Shown here piece after piece: positions 61,416-64,000 of a stretch of DNA of 64,000 nucleotides (positions within the stretch are counted from its first letter, which is position 1; each line of letters starts with the position of its first letter). Both the position numbers and the translations under genes were made by a program. Source of the DNA: Acidobacteriota bacterium (GTDB taxonomy: Bacteria > Acidobacteriota > Holophagae > Acanthopleuribacterales > Acanthopleuribacteraceae); contig JAGQSC010000017.1 in the NCBI GenBank assembly GCA_020439745.1, positions 248,001 through 312,000 of the forward strand, given 5' to 3'. The notes beneath the pieces are model-generated. The model ran no database searches. It was not told where the DNA came from and saw only the letters and a program-made list of their open reading frames with translations.

Positions 61416-63001
61416 TTAAAATCCGGCGGGTGCGATAAGTGCCAGGACGTGCTGTGTTGATAGGCAAACGCAACCTCCAAGACTTCGTCATCTCCGTAGA
61501 TATCGCCGATGAACGTGACGCTTGGAATGCGCGTTCCGTCATAGGAGCCAGAGGGCAAAACCACGGTTGGGTGTCCGGTGAGGTTGGTCAACAAAAGGGT
61601 GGAGCCTTCAAAAGGCGGCGCCACCAACACGTCAATCTGCTGAAAGATGGGATCCATTTGACGAGCCAAGGCCACCCGGTGACGGTTGGCCTGGATGTAC
61701 TCAACCGCAGGGATCGTTCGCGCGGCGCGAAACACATTGGGCCAGGCCTGTTCAATTTGCCGTACCAGTTTGTCGTCGTTGTTGGAGCGGGTTAGTTCAT
61801 CAAACGCCGCCGCGGCCTCCGCCGTGAGGATGAGACTGAGTGATGAGACCGGAAATTCCGGTAACTCAACGGGTACGAGTTCTGCACCCAACGAGACCAA
61901 TTGGTCGAGCACGGGGCTGGGCTCAGGGAATTGTCCTCTTACAAAACCGATCTTGCGGCTCTTTAGGTGTGTAGCTGCATCGAAATTGAATGGAAACTGA
62001 GTCGTAGCCGGGTCCAGCGGGTCCACACCTCGAATGGCATCAAAAACCATGGCACAGTCTTGGACCGTCCGCGCGATGGGGCCCAACTTATCCATCGACC
62101 AGGACAGGGCCATGGCACCGTGTCGCGACACAGCCCCAAAAGTGGGCCGAAATCCCGTCACGCCACAACGCGTGCTGGGAGACACTATGGAGCCGTAGGT
62201 CTCGCTGCCTATGGCGAATGGCACAAGCCCGGCTGCGGTGGCCGCTGCGGATCCTGCCGAGGACCCACTGGAACCTTGTTCCAGATTCCAAGGATTCTTG
62301 GTGGTGCCACCAAACCAAACATCCCCCCAAGCCAAAGCACCTAAACTGAGTTTGGCCACCAATATTGCGCCCGCTTCTTCTAGCAACGTAACGACTCTAG
62401 CGTCTGACTCCGTCCGCTGGTGCTCAAAGGGTCTGGCGCCCCAAGTGGTCAAATCACCGGCGGTTGCCAGAAGGTCTTTGGCTCCATAGGGTATTCCGTG
62501 GAGTGGCCCGCGATAAATGCCTTCGTCGAGTTCTCGATCCCTGGCAGCAGCCGTTTCTCGAGCACGCGTTTCTGTGAGCGAAATGACACACGACAATTTG
62601 GGGCCCAGTTGTTTGAGGCGTTTTAGGGACAATTCAGTGAGTTCGGAGCACGAAATCACGCGGTGACGAATGAGCGCTGAAAGTTCAGCCACCGATGCGA
62701 ATGCCAACTCGTTTAGATCTTCGGGACGGGGGGGTATGGGCGGGTAATACCAGTGGGACAGGCTGGGACCCTCGGGTGGCGGCTTACTCAGTTGAAACAC
62801 AAGCGCTGGCGGTATGTCGTTACCCAAACTCCATTGATGCAGTGACTGATAAGCGGCCAGTAATTCCTTTAATTCACCTTCCATTAAGGTTCGTTCGTCC
62901 TCGGTAAACGAAAGGTCCACCATGGTTTCGTAACCTTGCACGTTTTTGTGCAGGGAAGGTGTCTCTTGGAAAAACAAGCAAACGAACATCATAAGTGTCA
63001 A
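61412..63001 (-). CDS. Exported amidase-signature-family hydrolase
   Basis: The catalytic core of the Ser-cisSer-Lys amidase family is present: GIPYGAKDLLAT (Lys), QGSSGSSAGSAAATAAG (cis-Ser) and GSETYGSIVSPSTRCG (nucleophile Ser). The 529 residues begin with a hydrophobic N-terminus consistent with a signal peptide and carry an extra helical region (about 25-110) before the core. The TTG start is supported by AAGGAG eight bases upstream and overlaps the hydrolase stop. It cleaves amide bonds; the substrate is unknown. It is coupled to the membrane protein downstream. Confidence 0.88.
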   Translation of the reverse strand: MTLMMFVCLFFQETPSLHKNVQGYETMVDLSFTEDERTLMEGELKELLAAYQSLHQWSLGNDIPPALVFQLSKPPPEGPSLSHWYYPPIPPRPEDLNELAFASVAELSALIRHRVISCSELTELSLKRLKQLGPKLSCVISLTETRARETAAARDRELDEGIYRGPLHGIPYGAKDLLATAGDLTTWGARPFEHQRTESDARVVTLLEEAGAILVAKLSLGALAWGDVWFGGTTKNPWNLEQGSSGSSAGSAAATAAGLVPFAIGSETYGSIVSPSTRCGVTGFRPTFGAVSRHGAMALSWSMDKLGPIARTVQDCAMVFDAIRGVDPLDPATTQFPFNFDAATHLKSRKIGFVRGQFPEPSPVLDQLVSLGAELVPVELPEFPVSSLSLILTAEAAAAFDELTRSNNDDKLVRQIEQAWPNVFRAARTIPAVEYIQANRHRVALARQMDPIFQQIDVLVAPPFEGSTLLLTNLTGHPTVVLPSGSYDGTRIPSVTFIGDIYGDDEVLEVAFAYQHSTSWHLSHPPDFK

Positions 63002-63522
63002 TTGGGTCTCTCCTTAACCAGTTGCATGGCGTTGTCAATCGCTTCCCGTTGAAGCCTCCAGGCCGCTTCCGACAGTAGGAGGTGATCGTCCGTTACTTGC
63101 TTGAGAATCGGGCCGGGTTCGCTTCTGGCAACGAGCGCCTCGATGGCGCTGAGTCGAATCACTTCGTCTTGGGTGCCCGCCAATATGAAGGTCGGTATTT
63201 TGGGCGGAATAACGAGTTCACATAGCTTCTCGTTGATTTCCGGAGTGTCGTATTCGGGGTCAAAGAAACCGACAGCCGGCGCAATTAGCACAAGAGCCTG
63301 CACACGTTCTGGGTAATCCCTTGCAAATACGAGACTTGTGAGTCCGCCCAACGATGACCCGACCAATATGGAAGGCTCGATGATGAGTGTGGCGAGGGCG
63401 TCTACTCGCCAGGTCAATTCGTTGGTAAGTTGAGGCATGACCATGTTGGGGAACGCTTCGCGCAGCCGGAGTGCGCGACGTCCAAACGGACCACTGTCCA
63501 TACCATGGATGTAGATCAGCAA
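62998..63522 (-). CDS. Small alpha/beta hydrolase (YqiA/UPF0227-like esterase)
   Basis: The sequence begins LIYIHGMDSGPFGRRA (oxyanion region) and has the nucleophile elbow VGSSLGGL, the Asp-containing FILAGTQDEVI and a late His in VTDDHLLL. The TTG start at 63522 is chosen because AGGAG lies eight bases upstream and matches the family N-terminus; upstream in-frame ATGs lie inside the PPK2 gene. At 174 residues it is the size of small YqiA-like esterases. It is part of the same leftward run as the amidase. Confidence 0.8.
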   Translation of the reverse strand: MLIYIHGMDSGPFGRRALRLREAFPNMVMPQLTNELTWRVDALATLIIEPSILVGSSLGGLTSLVFARDYPERVQALVLIAPAVGFFDPEYDTPEINEKLCELVIPPKIPTFILAGTQDEVIRLSAIEALVARSEPGPILKQVTDDHLLLSEAAWRLQREAIDNAMQLVKERPN

Positions 63523-63544
63523 GAACACGACTCCTGAGGGCTGG

Positions 63545-64000
63545 TCATCGAAGTGCATCTTCCAGTCGGTCCGCAATGGTCTTAACCACCTTCACGCGGG
63601 CATGCCACTTGTTGTTGGCTTCAACCAAGACCCAGGGCGATTGGGCTGTACTGGTACGATCGATCATGTCGTTGACTGCCCGAACATAGGCATCCCATTT
63701 TTCTCGATTCCGCCAATCGTCAGGTGTGATCTTGAACTTCTTGAAGCGTACGTGCTCGCGTTCCTTGAACCTTTTTAGCTGTTCGTCCTTGCTGATCGCC
63801 AGCCAAAACTTGATGACCAACATATTGGCCTCGGAAAGCTCCTCTTCAAACTCATTGATTTCGCTGTAAGCCCGCATCCAGTCGTCCTGTCCACAGTACC
63901 CCTCAACGCGCTCCACCAACACGCGGCCATACCAACTTCGATCAAACACGGCAATACGACCCCTGCGTGGAAGTCGGCGCCAAAATCGCCACAAAAATGG
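63545..64000 (-). CDS. ppk2: Polyphosphate kinase 2 family protein, C-terminal part (runs off the right edge)
   Basis: The 151 visible residues start at PFLWRFWRRLPRRGRIAVFD, continue RSWYGRVLVERVEG and include FKITPDDWRNREKWDAYVRAVNDMI and ANNKWHARVKVVK, the C-terminal half of a PPK2 domain. PPK2 enzymes transfer phosphate between polyphosphate and nucleotides. The N-terminal Walker A lies beyond the window. The apparent start within this frame is an internal TTG and is not the real start. Confidence 0.9.
   Translation of the reverse strand, partial: PFLWRFWRRLPRRGRIAVFDRSWYGRVLVERVEGYCGQDDWMRAYSEINEFEEELSEANMLVIKFWLAISKDEQLKRFKEREHVRFKKFKITPDDWRNREKWDAYVRAVNDMIDRTSTAQSPWVLVEANNKWHARVKVVKTIADRLEDALR

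Overview
The window is one continuous, densely coded stretch of a bacterial chromosome with about 52 protein genes. I see no rRNA, tRNA, CRISPR array, prophage or insertion sequence. The organism looks Gram-negative and respiring: it has two TonB-dependent outer-membrane receptors, System I cytochrome c maturation genes and many proteins with signal peptides. FG-GAP/ASPIC-UnbV (CRTAC1-like) proteins, a PknD-like transmembrane Ser/Thr kinase with an NHL propeller, DUF547 and secreted PQQ-dehydrogenase-like proteins together suggest Acidobacteriota, perhaps the Holophagae/Acanthopleuribacter side. That placement rests on gene content only and is tentative.

Layout, left half. 1-2851 (minus): cytochrome c maturation (partial CcmI-like gene, ccmF, a small ORF, ccmE of the Cys type). 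3016-6978 (plus): exported protein, leucyl aminopeptidase, SpoU rRNA methylase, DUF547 protein. 6985-8274 (minus): guanine deaminase. 8298-13862 (plus): GST, XrtA-type polysaccharide deacetylase, cell-wall amidase, GerMN lipoprotein, BipA. 13957-19340: three large secreted or surface proteins. 19412-22331 (plus): a three-gene operon with a two-subunit 2-aminophenol 1,6-dioxygenase and a divergent asparaginase-II-family protein. 22326-25501 (minus): CopD-like membrane protein and two secreted proteins that share an N-terminal domain. 25607-27786 (plus): CHAD protein and orphan ParA. 27803-29884 (minus): siderophore-type TonB receptor. 30011-31294 (plus): MgtC/DUF4010 membrane protein.

Layout, right half. 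31304-35024 (minus): FGGY kinase, glycerophosphodiesterase, acyl-CoA ligase. 35189-39474 (minus): a second TonB receptor overlapping a double beta-propeller protein. 39753-44317 (plus): a surface protein, then two periplasmic binding proteins coupled to a sensor histidine kinase. 44319-50821 (minus): a complete SUF iron-sulfur operon, Rrf2 regulator-sufB-C-D-S-U-T, with a GST at its end. 50958-56325 (minus): sorted surface protein, then the operon kinase-FG-GAP-thioredoxin-like. 56397-58247 (plus): DUF1648 membrane protein, a stand-alone cereblon-like CULT-domain protein and an M20 peptidase, all overlapping. 58236-64000 (minus): hybrid histidine kinase, LPG-synthase-like membrane protein, amidase, small hydrolase and a partial PPK2.

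The most unusual content is the bacterial single-domain cereblon homologue (CULT fold) inside an overlapping operon with an M20 amidohydrolase. Next are the aminophenol-dioxygenase/asparaginase-like trio without the usual downstream catabolic genes, and the sensor kinase paired with two binding proteins and no transporter. Four exported proteins end in a related VPxLS-type C-terminal sorting signal. Translation starts at TTG are unusually common and several are backed by well-spaced Shine-Dalgarno sequences.
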